Shown: positions 41,219 through 52,163, numbered from the stretch's first letter. The stretch is DNA of 64,000 nt from Cantharellus purpuraceus (GCA_025174535.1 JALBUN010000001.1:868001-932000), one strand, 5' to 3'. Numbers and translations are program-made. The notes: generated by a model from the sequence alone, not told the origin.

Positions 41219-44200
41219 TAATTCTTGTGGTCTGTTATGACATCCACTGGATCGGAGGGGCCTTCAAGGTAGTGTCTCCATATCCAGAAGGCTTCATATA
41301 TGGCAAGGAGCTCTTTGTCATGGACGTCATAGTTCAGTTTGGGGGGCATAAATGTACGTGAGTGAAAAGCGATCGGATGGACTTGTCCATCGTCTGGAGA
41401 GATGATGGACAGGATTGCGGCAAGTGCATAGTCAGAGGCATCGGTCTCTAATAGGATAGGAGCATCTGGAACCCAATGAGTCAGTATTGGAGCGGAAGTA
41501 AAGGCCTTCTTCAAGGTCTCAAAGCTCTGTCTACATTTGTCAGTGAATTTCCATTGGATACCCTTCCTAGTAAGTTGGGTGAGCGGAACAGTGATATTGG
41601 AGTAGCCGTAAATAAAGTGGCAGTAGAAGTTGGCGAACCCAAGGAAGGACTGTATGTCTTTGACTTTCCGTGGTTCTGGCCATTCCTGTATGGCTTTGAT
41701 TTTGTCATCGGACATTGTCAGTCCTGCCAGGGAGAGGATATAGCCTAGATACTCGACTGAGTTGGAGTGGAATTTGCATTTGTCGGCACGGGCAAAGAGG
41801 CCATGTTTTTGGAGACATTGGAGTACCTCTCAGACATGTGTCCGATGCTCTTCTTCATCAACCAAATACACCAAAATGTCATCTAAGTAAACGAGGACAG
41901 TCACATCGAGGAGGTCGGCGAAGGTATCATTCATGAACCTCTGGAATGCGGCCAGAGCATTGGTTAGTCCGAAGGGCATGACGCACCATTCAAATGATCC
42001 ATATCAAGTGCGGAAGGTCATTTTCCACTTGTCACCTTCTCAGATGCGGACTAGATGGTAGGCATGTCAGAGATCTATTTTGGAATAGATCTTAGCCTTT
42101 CATGGGCTCTTGAGTAGGTCCGCAGTGCAGGGTATTGGGTATTGGTCTTTCTTGGTGATCTTGTTAAGTCCATGGAAGTCGACGCATAGATGGAGTGATC
42201 TGTCTTTTTTGCGGACAAATAGGACTGGAGCTCCATGGGGGGATAGGGATGGGTGGATGAAGCCTGTGGCCAAGTTCTCATCTATGAATATTCGGAGAGC
42301 CAGTAACTCTTTTTGGGATAGTGAGTAGATAGTGCCAAGCAGAGGGGTGGAGTTGTCATCCAACTCAATCTTGAGATCATATGGTCGGTGTTCTGCTAGG
42401 GAGTTGGCTTTAGACTTGCTGAACATGTCGGCGAACTCATGATACTCCTTAGGAACCATAGATAGGTCCGGTGGAGTTGATCGGGCAGAATGAGCGGCAA
42501 GGAATATCAGATCGGAGAGGTGAACCTGGAACATGTGAGAACCATCCAGTTTGCTTAGTCTGGCGAAGACCATAGCATCCACCATTGATATAGACAGAGG
42601 GGTAGACAGAGTATCTATCAGAGCAGAGTCAGCGGAGGCGGACCTAAGGTTGCTGGTAATGTCGGGGGTGACACAGCCTGTACTGGGGAACAGAATGTGA
42701 TATGGCCCAATGCCCAGTCAATCAACAGATTGTAGCAGGTAGGCCAATTATGTCTGAGAACCACAGAACAGCTGGAGTCAAGCGGAGTAACATAGAATGT
42801 AAGGGTCTGGATTTCTCCAACAGAAAAACAGATAGACAGATCTATAGCTTGTGAAATAACAGCATTAGTAGTGCCATCAAATAATCGGAGCGATATCGGA
42901 GTTATGGTGTATGTATGGAGTTTATGTAAATTGGAAAAAGAGGAATCGAGGAAACAGTGAGTAGAACTGGAGTCAATTAATGCTTGGATAGCGGTATCAG
43001 GAATGGAGTCAGAGTAGATGAGGAGGGTGAGGGAGTTGGAGTGGGAAAGAGTGGATGTGTTCAGGCGGACCTCGTTTGTCATACAGGGAGTACCAATGCA
43101 GCCCTGCCCATACGGAGGCTATAGGACTGCTTACTATTTTTTTTGGTCCATCACTTTAGCGTCAGACTTGTCTGTTGTGGCATTGGTGGCACAGCCCTTT
43201 GCCTTTGCTGCTGATGAGGTTACCTTGTTGCAATCCTTGGCTTGGTGGCCAGGTTTTCTGCAGAACAGACAGAGGTTGTTGTCCATGCGGCACTGGCATT
43301 CCTGCTGGGTAAGTTTTCCATCTTTTCCCAGCTTGGTGGAGAGGTCTGGAGTGTTCTTGCAAGCTCCAGAGTCATTGCCAGTTCCGGAGTTGTTCTGACC
43401 GGAACCGGACGTGGCAGCATTACCAGTGTTTGACTTCTGGCCTGAGTTGGTGGTGGTCTTCTTATCGTACCCCTTGTTGGACTTTGGGGTCTTGTCTGAC
43501 GATTTGTCCAATTTGTTGTTGGCCGAATTTTCGCAGGAGACCTCAGATTGATGTTCCCAATAACGGGCGTCGATGGATTGGGCAAGTCTGTGAAGGTTTA
43601 CCAAAGTATCCAGTTTACCGACGCGTGATATCTCATCCTTGATGCGGGATGGGAGACCAATGTACAATTGGCGTCGGAGTGCAGCGTCGCCCCATTGGAC
43701 TTTTGGGGCTAGCTGCTGGAAACTCACAATGTATTTTGTGATTTTGTGATTTTCCTTCATCTGAAGTCGATCGAGTTCATTCTCAGCATCAGCCTCGGGG
43801 TTGTAAGGACCAAAATTGGTCTCAAGTTTGGAGATGAAGTCGGAGTAGTCTTCTGACCATATTGGGTCATTGGAGTTGTCCATGAGTGCTGGCTCAAAGT
43901 AGTCCAGTGCGGTGCCCTTGAGATAGGACATGGCAAAGGTGACCTTCGCCCGATCAGATGTGAATGCGTTGTGGTGGTTGCAGAAATTCAACCGGCATTG
44001 CACCAAGAATGGCTGGAGCTTTCACGGATCGGAGCCATCGAATGGGTTGGGTTTCGGACCTTGGTCCAGGACTTAGGGGCTTGTGGGGTATGGATGCTGC
44101 TGGTGAGCAGGGAGATGGCTTGCGCCAGATTTGGGGAGGGTGGAGTGTCATCTTCTTCATTGACGGCCTCTATGTGGTCCGTCGGTTCTTCAACGACCTC

Positions 44201-44307
44201 GGGGATGGTGTCTATGCTGGGAGTGGGCACCTCAATGGTTCGTGCATGTTCAGAATTGGCGGTGGATCATGGCATTGGTAGGAGTGAGTATGGCAGTTCG
44301 AATATAC
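41219..44307 (-). pseudogene. G1 copy f: gag, protease, RT, RNase H N-part, inverted
   Basis: Mirror image of copy e (29,588-32,689). Gag 44,006-43,134 is open across the CCHC knuckle (CLFCRKPGHQAKDC), without the one-base loss of copy e. The N-terminal gag part (44,230-43,988) is in another frame. Protease at 43,082-42,618 has [15 protein letters not shown] at 42,585-42,100 is followed by the same four TGA codons as in copy e. 41,715-41,219 is identical in protein sequence to copy e over 165 residues. It ends in the ITDHKN motif of RNase H, where LTR-D abuts. Integrase and chromodomain are missing. Confidence 0.85.
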
Positions 44308-44772
44308 TGTTATGCACTAGGTCTGATTGAGGGTCGGAGATTGGGTCGGAGGTTGGGTCGGAGTCAGAGAGGGAGTTGGGGTACATCATGGGGGTCAGAA
44401 CGGACTTGGCTTCAGCTTATGTGCTGCACCCTCACTAATACCGGTGTCCGAGATTTCGGAGACAGAGTATGACTTAGAGGGTTACGATCAGACTTAGGAA
44501 CTAGGCGTGATTCGATATTCAAACTGGGGAATGGAGTCCCCAGTTGGACAGCTTAAATACATATTTGAAATCTAATAATAGTTACTCAGGTGATGGGTCT
44601 CCAAGGCCGACGGCCTTACATGAGTATGTCCAAGTCCGATGGGGATGGATGTCCAGGTTCCTATGGTGATGCTGATGCATCAATCGGAACCAGAGACAGA
44701 TGGGCGAAATCGGCAGTGACAATTGGACAGGTAAGTGGAGACGTGACAGTTTCCAAATGGAGTATAGATTTC
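44308..44772 (-). repeat. G1 5' LTR of copy f, truncated at a palindrome
   Basis: Starts TGTTATGCACTAGG and runs in reverse to GTATAGATTTCA, where it flips into a plus-oriented LTR through the shared AGATTTCA. Confidence 0.8.
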
Positions 44773-45031
44773 AAATATGTATTTAAGTTGCCCAACTGGG
44801 GACTTCATTCCCCAGTTTGAATATTGAATCATGCCTAGCTCCTAAGTCCAATCCTAACTGTCTAAGTCATACTCCGTCTCCGAAATCTTGGACACCGGTA
44901 TTAGTGAGGGTGCAGCACATAAGCTGAAGCCAAGTCCGTTCCGACCCCCATGATGCACCCCGATTCCTGCTCCGACTCCAACCCAATCTCCAACCCAATC
45001 TCCAACCCCCAATTAGACCCAGTGCATAACA
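44773..45031 (+). repeat. G1 LTR 3' half, plus, mirror partner
   Basis: Begins at AATATGTATTTAAG and ends GTGCATAACA at 45,031. It forms a quasi-palindrome with 44,308-44,565. Beyond it G1 sequence ends. Confidence 0.8.
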
Positions 45032-45318
45032 AGTATCAGAAGTATATCAGAAGATTTGTTGGGGAAGATCAGAACTAGATTTGAAATGATGTGATTGGAA
45101 TATGATTGGAATATGATTGGAATGTCAACTTGTAACATAGTCCCAGACCAGCAAAGTGCTCCTCAGAGTTTTCTCTTTGAATCCCCCTTCATCAGTGCAC
45201 CACCTCAGGTAGAGCACTTGTTTAGGTTGCCCTTACAGGTTCAGTGAGCTGGACCTGGCACAGCTGGAGTTCACAGATAAAGATGTGAACTCCAGCAGGC
45301 ACCAGAAAAAAATTTGTA
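45032..45318. other. Old copia-type LTR remnant (left part) and unassigned sequence
   Basis: The last about 130 bases resemble the copia LTR (GCTGGAGTTCACAG, GTGAACTCCAGCAGG, CCAGAAAAAAATTTG). The rest, including three copies of TGATTGGAATA, has no match. The remnant seems to continue at 51,302-51,373 on the far side of the copia element. Confidence 0.5.
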
Positions 45319-45323
45319 TGTCC

Positions 45324-45539
45324 TAACAACTTAGGCAGGCAGAGGCTGGAGTTCAGCAGAAAGGGCGTGTATTAGATACTAATACTATCAATGAAATGCT
45401 ATTGGTTGCTTACCTGGAGTTCAGCAGAAAGGGCATGAACTCCAGTAGGTGCCAAAAAAAAATTTCAGTACTCCATCAAACTGTGCACCCACATGAGTCC
45501 ATGTTGAGGGCAAATTGTTCCATATCTAAGTCTTCATCA
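45324..45539 (-). repeat. Copia 3' LTR with adjacent polypurine tract
   Basis: 216 bp. Just inside, the minus strand reads AAGTGGGAG directly before the LTR start TGATGAAGAC: the polypurine tract for plus-strand priming. Confidence 0.85.
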
Positions 45540-45603
45540 CTCCCACTTGATAAGCTCTCAACAAGATGGGCTCTCCCCTACTCCCAGCAGTCCTCTGAAT
45601 TTC

Positions 45604-48600
45604 TCAAATGCATCTCTGTTTTGTGAAGATGTCGGCTAGCATGTCCTTGGTAGAACAATATTGTAGGTTGATTTCACTGTGATCCACTTGTTCTCGAATG
45701 AAGTGACGACGAATGTCAATATGCTTAGTGCGTGTATGGGTGACCAGATTCCATGCTAATGCAATGCACCCTTGGTTATCAGTGTGAATCACAGTGGCGG
45801 TGATGGGTGGGTAACCTAAATCCTCAAGTAAGATTCTGAGCCAGATTGCTTCTTTTGTCGCATTAGTTACAGCCATGTATTCCGCTTCAACCGTAGACAG
45901 TGCAACTGTTGGCTGCTTTTTCAATGACCAAGAGACTGAGCCTCCGGTGATATCAAATACAAAGCCTCCCACCGAATGACACATATCTGGGTCCTCACCC
46001 CAATTTGAATCAGACCAACCAATGAGATCATGTTCTCTGTCCTAGTGTCAAGACAAAGTGAGCAGTCCCCTTCAAGTATCGTAAAATGTGTTTTGCAGCC
46101 TCCAGGTGAGCTTTCCCAGGGTTTCCTCCAAATTGTGACACCAGACTGACAGCGAATTGAATGTCAGGCCTAGTCTGCATTGCATACAGCAGGGATCCAA
46201 TGAGTTCAAGATAAAAAATGTCACCGGCATACTTTAAGTAAGTAGAGCAGTCCTCTTCTGTTACAGGCAACTGTGAAGCTGATAGATTGTGCTTGACAGC
46301 AAGTGGGGTAGCAACAGGTGTGCAATCCTGCATGCCAAACTTGGCCAAGATTCAGGTGATGTAGGCCATCTGATTCAAGGATATGGTGTGTCCTCTTCTG
46401 TCATGGGTGACTTGAATGCCAAGTATGTACTTCAGCTCACCAACATCGGTAATGTCAAAGTTTTCTTTAAACTCCAACTTAGACTCTTTGACCCTTTGGA
46501 GGGTTCATCCAGCAACAGCCATGTCATCCATATAGACAAGTACTAGGAGTGTGATGACACCATCTTCTCAAAGGATGTAGAGGTAGTCATCTGCCTGGCT
46601 CTTCTGGAAGTTGAGTCCCTTCATTGTTTTGTCAAGTCTTGTTTTCCACTGATGCCTGGCCTTCCCCTCTTCCTTGATCCCATTGGGAACCTCCATATAA
46701 ATTTCTTCATCCAGGTCGCCTTGTAGGTAAGCACCAACTATGTCGATTTGGTGCAATTCAAGGTCCTCATGGGCAACAACAGATAGTAGGGTACATAATG
46801 TACTAAACTTCACTACCAAAGTGAACATGTCATTGAAGTCCTGACCAGGCACCTGTGAGAAGCCCTTTGTGACAATGCAGGACTTATGCTGGAGGAATGT
46901 GCCATCGCCATTGTGCTTGCTCTTGAAGATGATGTGGCTGCCAATTGCCTTCCAGAAGTTTCTCAACCCATTTGAAGGTACCGGTCTGTTTCAGTTGATT
47001 GTATTCCTTTGCCACTGACTTCTCCCACTGCTTTGAGTAGGGTGACCTCATGGCCTGACTGTACGTTGGTGGTTCATCTGCATATACTATGAATGCTTGG
47101 TGAGTTCTGCCAGTTGTTGTCACAGCTGCCTCTATCTCATCTTCAGTTGCTGGGGTTCCAAACTGCATTGTCAGCTTTTGAGTTTGTGTGGGATGGTTTT
47201 GTGTTGGTAGGTTAGTCCACCTATGTGAGTGTAATGGGGGCTGCAGGTCTGGTTCCAGTTCTGGGGGAGAAGGTATGTGAGTGTTCTCAGGGGTGTTTTG
47301 GGAGCTATCTAGCTCAGATCCACTTGGTTTCTCTCCATGCACCAGTGAGTTTTCCTTTTCTGTTTGTCCTGTATCATTGGGGACTAACTGTTGGATCTCA
47401 GTGTGTGTTGGGGTGACCCCTCAAGTGCTGATTATGGTAATATCCCCTGGAGTTTGGTCCCCCACAAACCGTACATCCCTAGCTGTAATCAGCTTCCCAG
47501 TCTCTATATCTTCAAGCCGATAACCCTTCGTCTCATTAGTCCACCAGCCAAGTAACTGGCACTTAACAGAGGTAACGTCTAGTTTGCCACCACAAAGCCT
47601 CTTTGGAATGTTGACATATGCAATAGATCCAAATGTTCATAAGTGGGATATGTCAGGCTTCTTTCCTGACCAGGCTTCTGTCGGAACCATCCCTTGCAGA
47701 GCTGACGTATAGGAGCAACTGCATATATGTATGGCATATAGGAATGCTTCTCCTCAGTAATGTAGGTCCATCTTCACTGAATGGAGCATGCATCTGACCA
47801 TTTCAAAGAAAACAGCAATTGCTCTTTCAGCAATGCCATTTTGTTCCAGTGAGTAGGGGACTGTTGTTTCCAAAACAACACCATTGTGGCAACAGAATGA
47901 ATCAACTAAGTTCTTGGTGAATTCTGTACCGTTGTTGCACCTGATCCACTTTAACAGTTTACTGGATTGTCACTCCAGCATTGCCACTGTCTCTTTCAAG
48001 GCAGTTCCAGCTTCATCCTTTGATTTCAGGAGCCACCTAACTGGAAGCCAGCTAGAGACCTCAATAGCCACAAATGCATATCACATTCCACTCCAGGTGT
48101 CAACAGACATTGGACCAGCAAGGTCAATGGCTAGTAAGTCCATTTTCTCATACTGGGTGTTGCTGACCTTAGGAAATGGCAGCCAATGTGACTTTCCAAG
48201 TGCACAACCTTTGCACATGCAATCATACTCATTGGGCGATGTTATGGTAAGTCCATCTACCATATTCCTCTGCAACATTTCTCGGATCACATCCAAGTGC
48301 AGGTGACCTAAGCATCAGTGCCAGAGATGGAGACTCCCACTAGTTGCAACATATGTGGAGTTTCTCTGCACCTCAAGGCAGTTTATGTGATACAGTGTAC
48401 CACTGTCACCGGTGAGTGATCCATGAATCAGTTCTTCCCCTTTTAGTGAGACCGACAGTCCTTTCTCAAAGCTTGTGATGGATGCACCCTCTTGCCGCAA
48501 CTTTCCAAGACTGACCAAGTTCACAGCAAGCATCAGGACATGCATAGCACCAAGGAGTGTAATGGTCTGGAAACCTTTAGGTAGTATGCTTCTGAATCAA

Positions 48601-48788
48601 ACAGAACCATGACCAGCTACCAGGATGTTGTGAGCATCCCCGACAGCAATTGTTTTGTGTGAGCTTGCTGGGGTGTAAGTGGCAAAGAATCCTCTATCAC
48701 AAAACATATGTGACATTGCACTGCAGTCCAAAATCAACTCGGCTGATGTGGAGGTCTCTCCTGCCATGTATATGCATCCCACTTGACG
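45604..48788 (-). pseudogene. Copia pol: protease, integrase, RT, RNase H
   Basis: Right to left: protease with LILDCSAMSHMF, where the usual DSGA is DCSA so the active-site triad is altered though Asp is kept. A GAG-pre-integrase segment follows (LHLWHRCLGHLHLD with the CMCKGCALGK knuckle). The integrase core begins DLAGPMSVDTWSGM, includes CNNGTEF and ends with the LEQNGIAERA motif. RT has LHQIDIVGAYLQGDL and an intact YMDD (about 46,530). RNase H has STVEAEYMAVTNATKEAIW and HTDNQGCIAL, ending near 45,604. Stops and frame changes occur every few hundred bases. Confidence 0.85.
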
Positions 48789-49114
48789 TTAACCTAATTC
48801 TTGGAGGTTGGTGAGGTTAGCCATGCCTCCACTGTCCTTCTTCTTCTCCTCCTCTTCACGCTTGGGACATTTGCTGACCCAGTGACCCTTTTCATGGCAA
48901 TAGCGACACTCATCATCTGGCTTTGCTCTGGTCTTCTTCCTTCTGCCATCACCACTCACCTTCTTCCCAGCTAGTAAGGCTGTTTCACTAGACTTATCTC
49001 TAGAGTGACAGTTGGCTTCTGCGATGAGTGTACTGCTAACAGTTGCAGAGGTGAGCTTCAGTTGTGACTCCAGACTAAACAGTTGGATCTTGGTGATGTC
49101 CCATGATGGGTTGT
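48789..49114 (-). pseudogene. Copia gag, C-terminal part with zinc knuckle
   Basis: Continues gag from beyond LTR-D with HNPSWDITKIQLFSLESQLK and a CCHC knuckle (CRYCHEKGHWVSKC, about 48,890). It ends in a Glu/Lys-rich stretch leading to protease. The reading frame is exactly continuous with 50,561 when LTR-D and one GCGG are removed. Confidence 0.85.
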
Positions 49115-49118
49115 GCGG

Positions 49119-50556
49119 TGACGAGCCAGGATGCATCGAGGGACGAGCCAGGACGCATCGAGGACGCATATCGAACCACTCTGACAGTCCAACTCCGCCA
49201 GTGTCTTTTCGTATCAACTTTTAAATAGCGCCGCAACTCCCTATCCACCTCAGTCTCTAATTCGAGCCATCGATCGTCACTCGTGTTTCATCACCATCGA
49301 TCATTATCAGCCTTCTATTCACACCCATCCTTTCATCATCATTCACATGGCTTCCAATTCTATTCCCCTCTCCAACATCACTTCTAATAATACGTCACAC
49401 TGGTCTCTGGACACAGAGGACTATCAAAAATACGCCGAGCTCCACGGGCATGTTAAGCCACCTCCACGTGTCAAAATACTTCCAAAACTCTTTCAACATC
49501 CAAGATCCCCACCATGTCTCTCTTATGCCATTGGCAATCCCATATTCTTTCACAATTCCATTGAACCATATACATTCCTCGACATTTCACCTCTACATCG
49601 TAACACGGATAGAAGAGTCGAACGTGAGGTAGAATTTCAGTCGCCATCGCTGACCTATCCTCCCACTTCAATCCGACTCAGGTTACATCGTGTCAGGCAA
49701 AGGGACCAAATACTCTTGGAACGGGATACCATATGGAGACGGATCACTAAGACAATAAGGAGTATTTGTTGTGGATGCTGACGGAAGTCCTCATGTGACT
49801 CAGGGTCAATTAACCTTCGGAGCCGTAGGGAAGATGGTATTGGTGGACTTTTCTATTGTTCTTTTATATGACTCACCCCTGTTTCATCTTTTAATTCATT
49901 CATACACAACTTACTCATCCTTGTTCTATTTTTGGTCCTTTTATTACTCATCACCCCCTATTCTTACAAAGATTACCCCTATCTGTCGTTTCATTTCTCC
50001 ATGATTTCCCCCTTTAGTAGTTCAACTTCACACACTTCATCAGCTGGCTTGATCAGCATTTCTTGCATCATATCGCATCATTTGCTCCTCATATTGTGTC
50101 GTTGTGCCCTGGGGATTTGTATATAAAAGGGCACTAGTTTTCGCCTTTGGAATCAATCAACAAGTTTTCAGCCAACGCTCTAAAGTCAAAGTCCATGCTC
50201 TAAGTCTACGCTCTACGCTCTACATCACAATCCATCATCTCTACACTGAGGTAAAACACCTTGGTTCAACAATCAGATTTCCCTCCGCCACCGAGAGGTT
50301 GATTCTCCTGAAACCAGCTTGCGCGTACCTCCCAACCGGGCTCCGCATTGTCATCCAGTCACAGAGCACGATCAGCCATCGGGACCAACCTTTAGCTCCC
50401 ATCCCCATCCAACCACAGAGCACTATCCCACTTCCCTGTTACGTACCCCTCGCCCTGATTGATCTTTGGAGTGCTGAACAACTGCGTTACACACCGTCTG
50501 TTTGCTAGGACCGTTGCGCGCAGGCTTATAGGATCTATTCCTTAAGCGAACCGACA
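49119..50556 (+). mobile_element. Solo LTR-D (copy D6) in copia gag, TSD GCGG
   Basis: 1,438 bp from TGACGAGCCAGG to GCGAACCGACA, flanked by GCGG at 49,115-49,118 and 50,557-50,560. TATA box TTGTATATAAAAGGGC near 50,118. A 23-bp local duplication of the first bases (GACGAGCCAGG...CATCGAGG) sits at the left end. This copy defines the family: TG...CA ends, 4-bp TSD and no internal region, hence a solo LTR of an element whose body is not in the window. Confidence 0.9.
49347..49781 (+). CDS. LTR-D small ORF, long form, 144 aa (copy in D6)
   Basis: Same N-terminus as the other copies, but codon 110 is CGA instead of TGA. The frame continues for 35 further codons rich in Arg (RLRLHRVRQRD) and ends ICCGC. 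This is probably the ancestral length, and the 109-residue versions look like CpG-decay truncations. Function unknown; no domain recognised. Confidence 0.5.
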   Translation: MASNSIPLSNITSNNTSHWSLDTEDYQKYAELHGHVKPPPRVKILPKLFQHPRSPPCLSYAIGNPIFFHNSIEPYTFLDISPLHRNTDRRVEREVEFQSPSLTYPPTSIRLRLHRVRQRDQILLERDTIWRRITKTIRSICCGC

Positions 50557-50560
50557 GCGG

Positions 50561-51076
50561 GAGTGAGAGAATGAGTGCCCAAGCAACATGAACGTCAGGC
50601 AGCATCTCCCCAGCAGCCATCTTCTGTCCAAGGTCCAGCATGGCTGCAATGTGGTCAGCCATGGGGTCTGTGTCTATGTACTTCTGAGTGTATAATTCCT
50701 CAAAGTAGTAGTGGATGTCAATGTCTTGCTGATTGGTGACATACATGTCATGCCACATGTCACACATCTGCTTCAACATTTGGGCCTTTGAAACATGTGG
50801 CCATTGAGAGCTCTCAGTAGTGCCCTTCATGAGACCCTGAGCTGCCTGATCATGCAGCAACCAATCCATGTATTCCTTCCACTCAAGCTTCCATTCTGCG
50901 GTAGCTGCTTTTGCACTGGATGGTGCTTCCAGACAAGTCTCCATACCATTGACTATTAGCCAAAGGTAGTGAGACTGCAGTGCAGTTTGCATGTGCTTGG
51001 CCCAGAGCGAGTAGTTCTGGCCATTGAGCTTTGGAAATTTGAATGCATGTGATTCTGATTCACTGGTGGGGCCCAT
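50561..51076 (-). pseudogene. Copia gag, N-terminal part
   Basis: Starts MGPTSESESHAFKFPKLNG at 51,076. It is a typical UBN2/gag-polypeptide domain (NYSLWAKHMQTALQSHYLWL, MLKQMCDMWHDMY, HYYFEELYTQKY) and is open up to the LTR-D junction in ILSLP. The ATG lies inside the primer-binding site, so the leader is essentially the LTR. Confidence 0.85.
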
Positions 51077-51080
51077 AACC
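51069..51080 (-). other. Copia primer-binding site, initiator-tRNA anticodon-arm type
   Basis: Directly after the 5' LTR the minus strand reads GGTTATGGGCCC, the complement of GGGCCCATAACC. This is the anticodon arm of an initiator Met tRNA, as used by Drosophila copia, which primes with a 5' half of that tRNA. It is not the usual 3' CCA-end match (which would begin TGG). Confidence 0.65.
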
Positions 51081-51296
51081 TAACAACTTAGGCAGGCAGA
51101 GGCTGGAGTTCAGCAGAAAGGGCGTGTATTAGATACTAATACTATCAATGAAATGTTATTGGTTGCTTACCTGGAGTTCAGCAGAAAGGGCATGAACTCC
51201 AGTAGGTGCCAAAAAAAAATTTCAGTACTCCACCGAACTGTGCACCCACATGAGTCCATGTTGAGGGCAAATCGTTCCATATCTAAGTCTTCATCA
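51081..51296 (-). repeat. Copia 5' LTR
   Basis: 216 bp, about 98% identical to 45,324-45,539. The outer side is followed by TSD TGTCC and then by an older, related LTR remnant (51,302-51,373). Confidence 0.85.
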
Positions 51297-51301
51297 TGTC
51301 C

Positions 51302-51373
51302 TACCAAGCCATGGATCCATATGCGTCATGTTGAACGTTGAGGGCGAGTCACTTCATAGTAAAACCTTCGTCA
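51302..51373. repeat. Old copia-type LTR remnant (right part)
   Basis: GCGTCATGTTGAACGTTGAGGGCGAGTC-like sequence parallels the end of the copia LTR (GAGTCCATGTTGAGGGCAAATC) and ends CCTTCGTCA like CTTCATCA. With 45,190-45,318 it forms one older LTR split by the younger copia. Confidence 0.5.
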
Positions 51374-51514
51374 ATACCACGACGAAAAGGCTAGTTAGAC
51401 TCAGACCACACATGTGTGGTCCGCGTCTAACTGGCTTTGAAATAGGCGCTATACAGGTGGAAATTTCAGTGGTTCCACTTCCCACAGTGTATATGGACTC
51501 TGCCTATAGGTATT

Positions 51515-51841
51515 ATGACACACCTCGCCACCACCCAACCTCTTGTTCAGCAGCCGGGAGTCATGCCTCAAGGCGCAGTGGAAAAGGATAAGGATATTCC
51601 AAGTCCAACGACATTTGCACCCGCCTATGACGTGAAGATCGATACATTTGGAGAACCCAACAGGGTGCAGCGGGTGGAGATCAGACAAGGATATGGCGAT
51701 AATGTTGTCGCTCTTGTCACACACAGCAACAGCCTTGTTAAGGTCCATGCTAACAGTGACCCTATCTTCGCTCCAGTCCAGAAAATGCCCGTCGAACTCC
51801 TAGCAGAGATCTTCGTCCAAACTAGTAGATCATCCAAGTAA
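51515..51841 (+). pseudogene. F-box protein N-terminal fragment
   Basis: 108 codons from ATG at 51,515. The last third contains the start of an F-box, KMPVELLAEIFVQTSR, typical of Agaricomycete F-box proteins that recruit substrates to SCF ubiquitin ligases through Skp1. The frame stops at TAA soon after, so the second half of the F-box and any substrate domain are missing. The next gene on the opposite strand (52,164-53,360) begins exactly where an F-box N-half would be expected to precede it. An inversion between them is possible, although no spliced frame joins them cleanly. It could alternatively be a first exon with donor AAGTAAAT at about 51,837. Confidence 0.5.
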
Positions 51842-52163
51842 ATAACAGCAAAACACACACAGCACGAAGTAACACCACCATGCAGGGCGAAGATGATAAA
51901 TCGTATATCTTGGCGAGGACGCCGTCAACGAAGGAGGCTTCGTTCGCATCACGCCGACAACCCGCACATATACATGCTGAAGTACTGGGGGAGGGTGTGG
52001 TTTTGGGTAGTAGTAAGAATTCACTCTGCTTGCATGTATCCATGACGAGAAAAAACCTTCGCAGTCATATCATAGCTCAGACATCTTCGTCCAGGACAAC
52101 TCGTTCCTAACTTTGCAACGCAACACTAGTTAGCTAATAGAACAAACTCAAGCCAAAGACAAC
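51842..52163. other. No feature identified
   Basis: 322 bp between the F-box fragment and the stop of the minus-strand gene, probably 3' flank of the latter. Short ORFs only. Confidence 0.4.

Larger units (their letters stand above)
45324..51296 (-). mobile_element. Ty1/copia element, both LTRs, TSD TGTCC
   Basis: Outer TGTCC duplicates at 45,319-45,323 and 51,297-51,301. LTRs 45,324-45,539 (3') and 51,081-51,296 (5') are 216 bp each with about four differences, TG...TA ends. Order in minus orientation: gag, protease, integrase, RT, RNase H, the copia order. A 1,438-bp LTR-D interrupts gag, so the element proper is about 4.5 kb. Many stops and frameshifts make it non-autonomous. Confidence 0.9.

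Noticed and set aside
51625..51858. Minus-strand reading AVIYLDDLLV resembling an RT YxDD box
   Set aside because: No other RT motif surrounds it. The opposite strand encodes a convincing F-box start, so the match is a mirror-strand coincidence.
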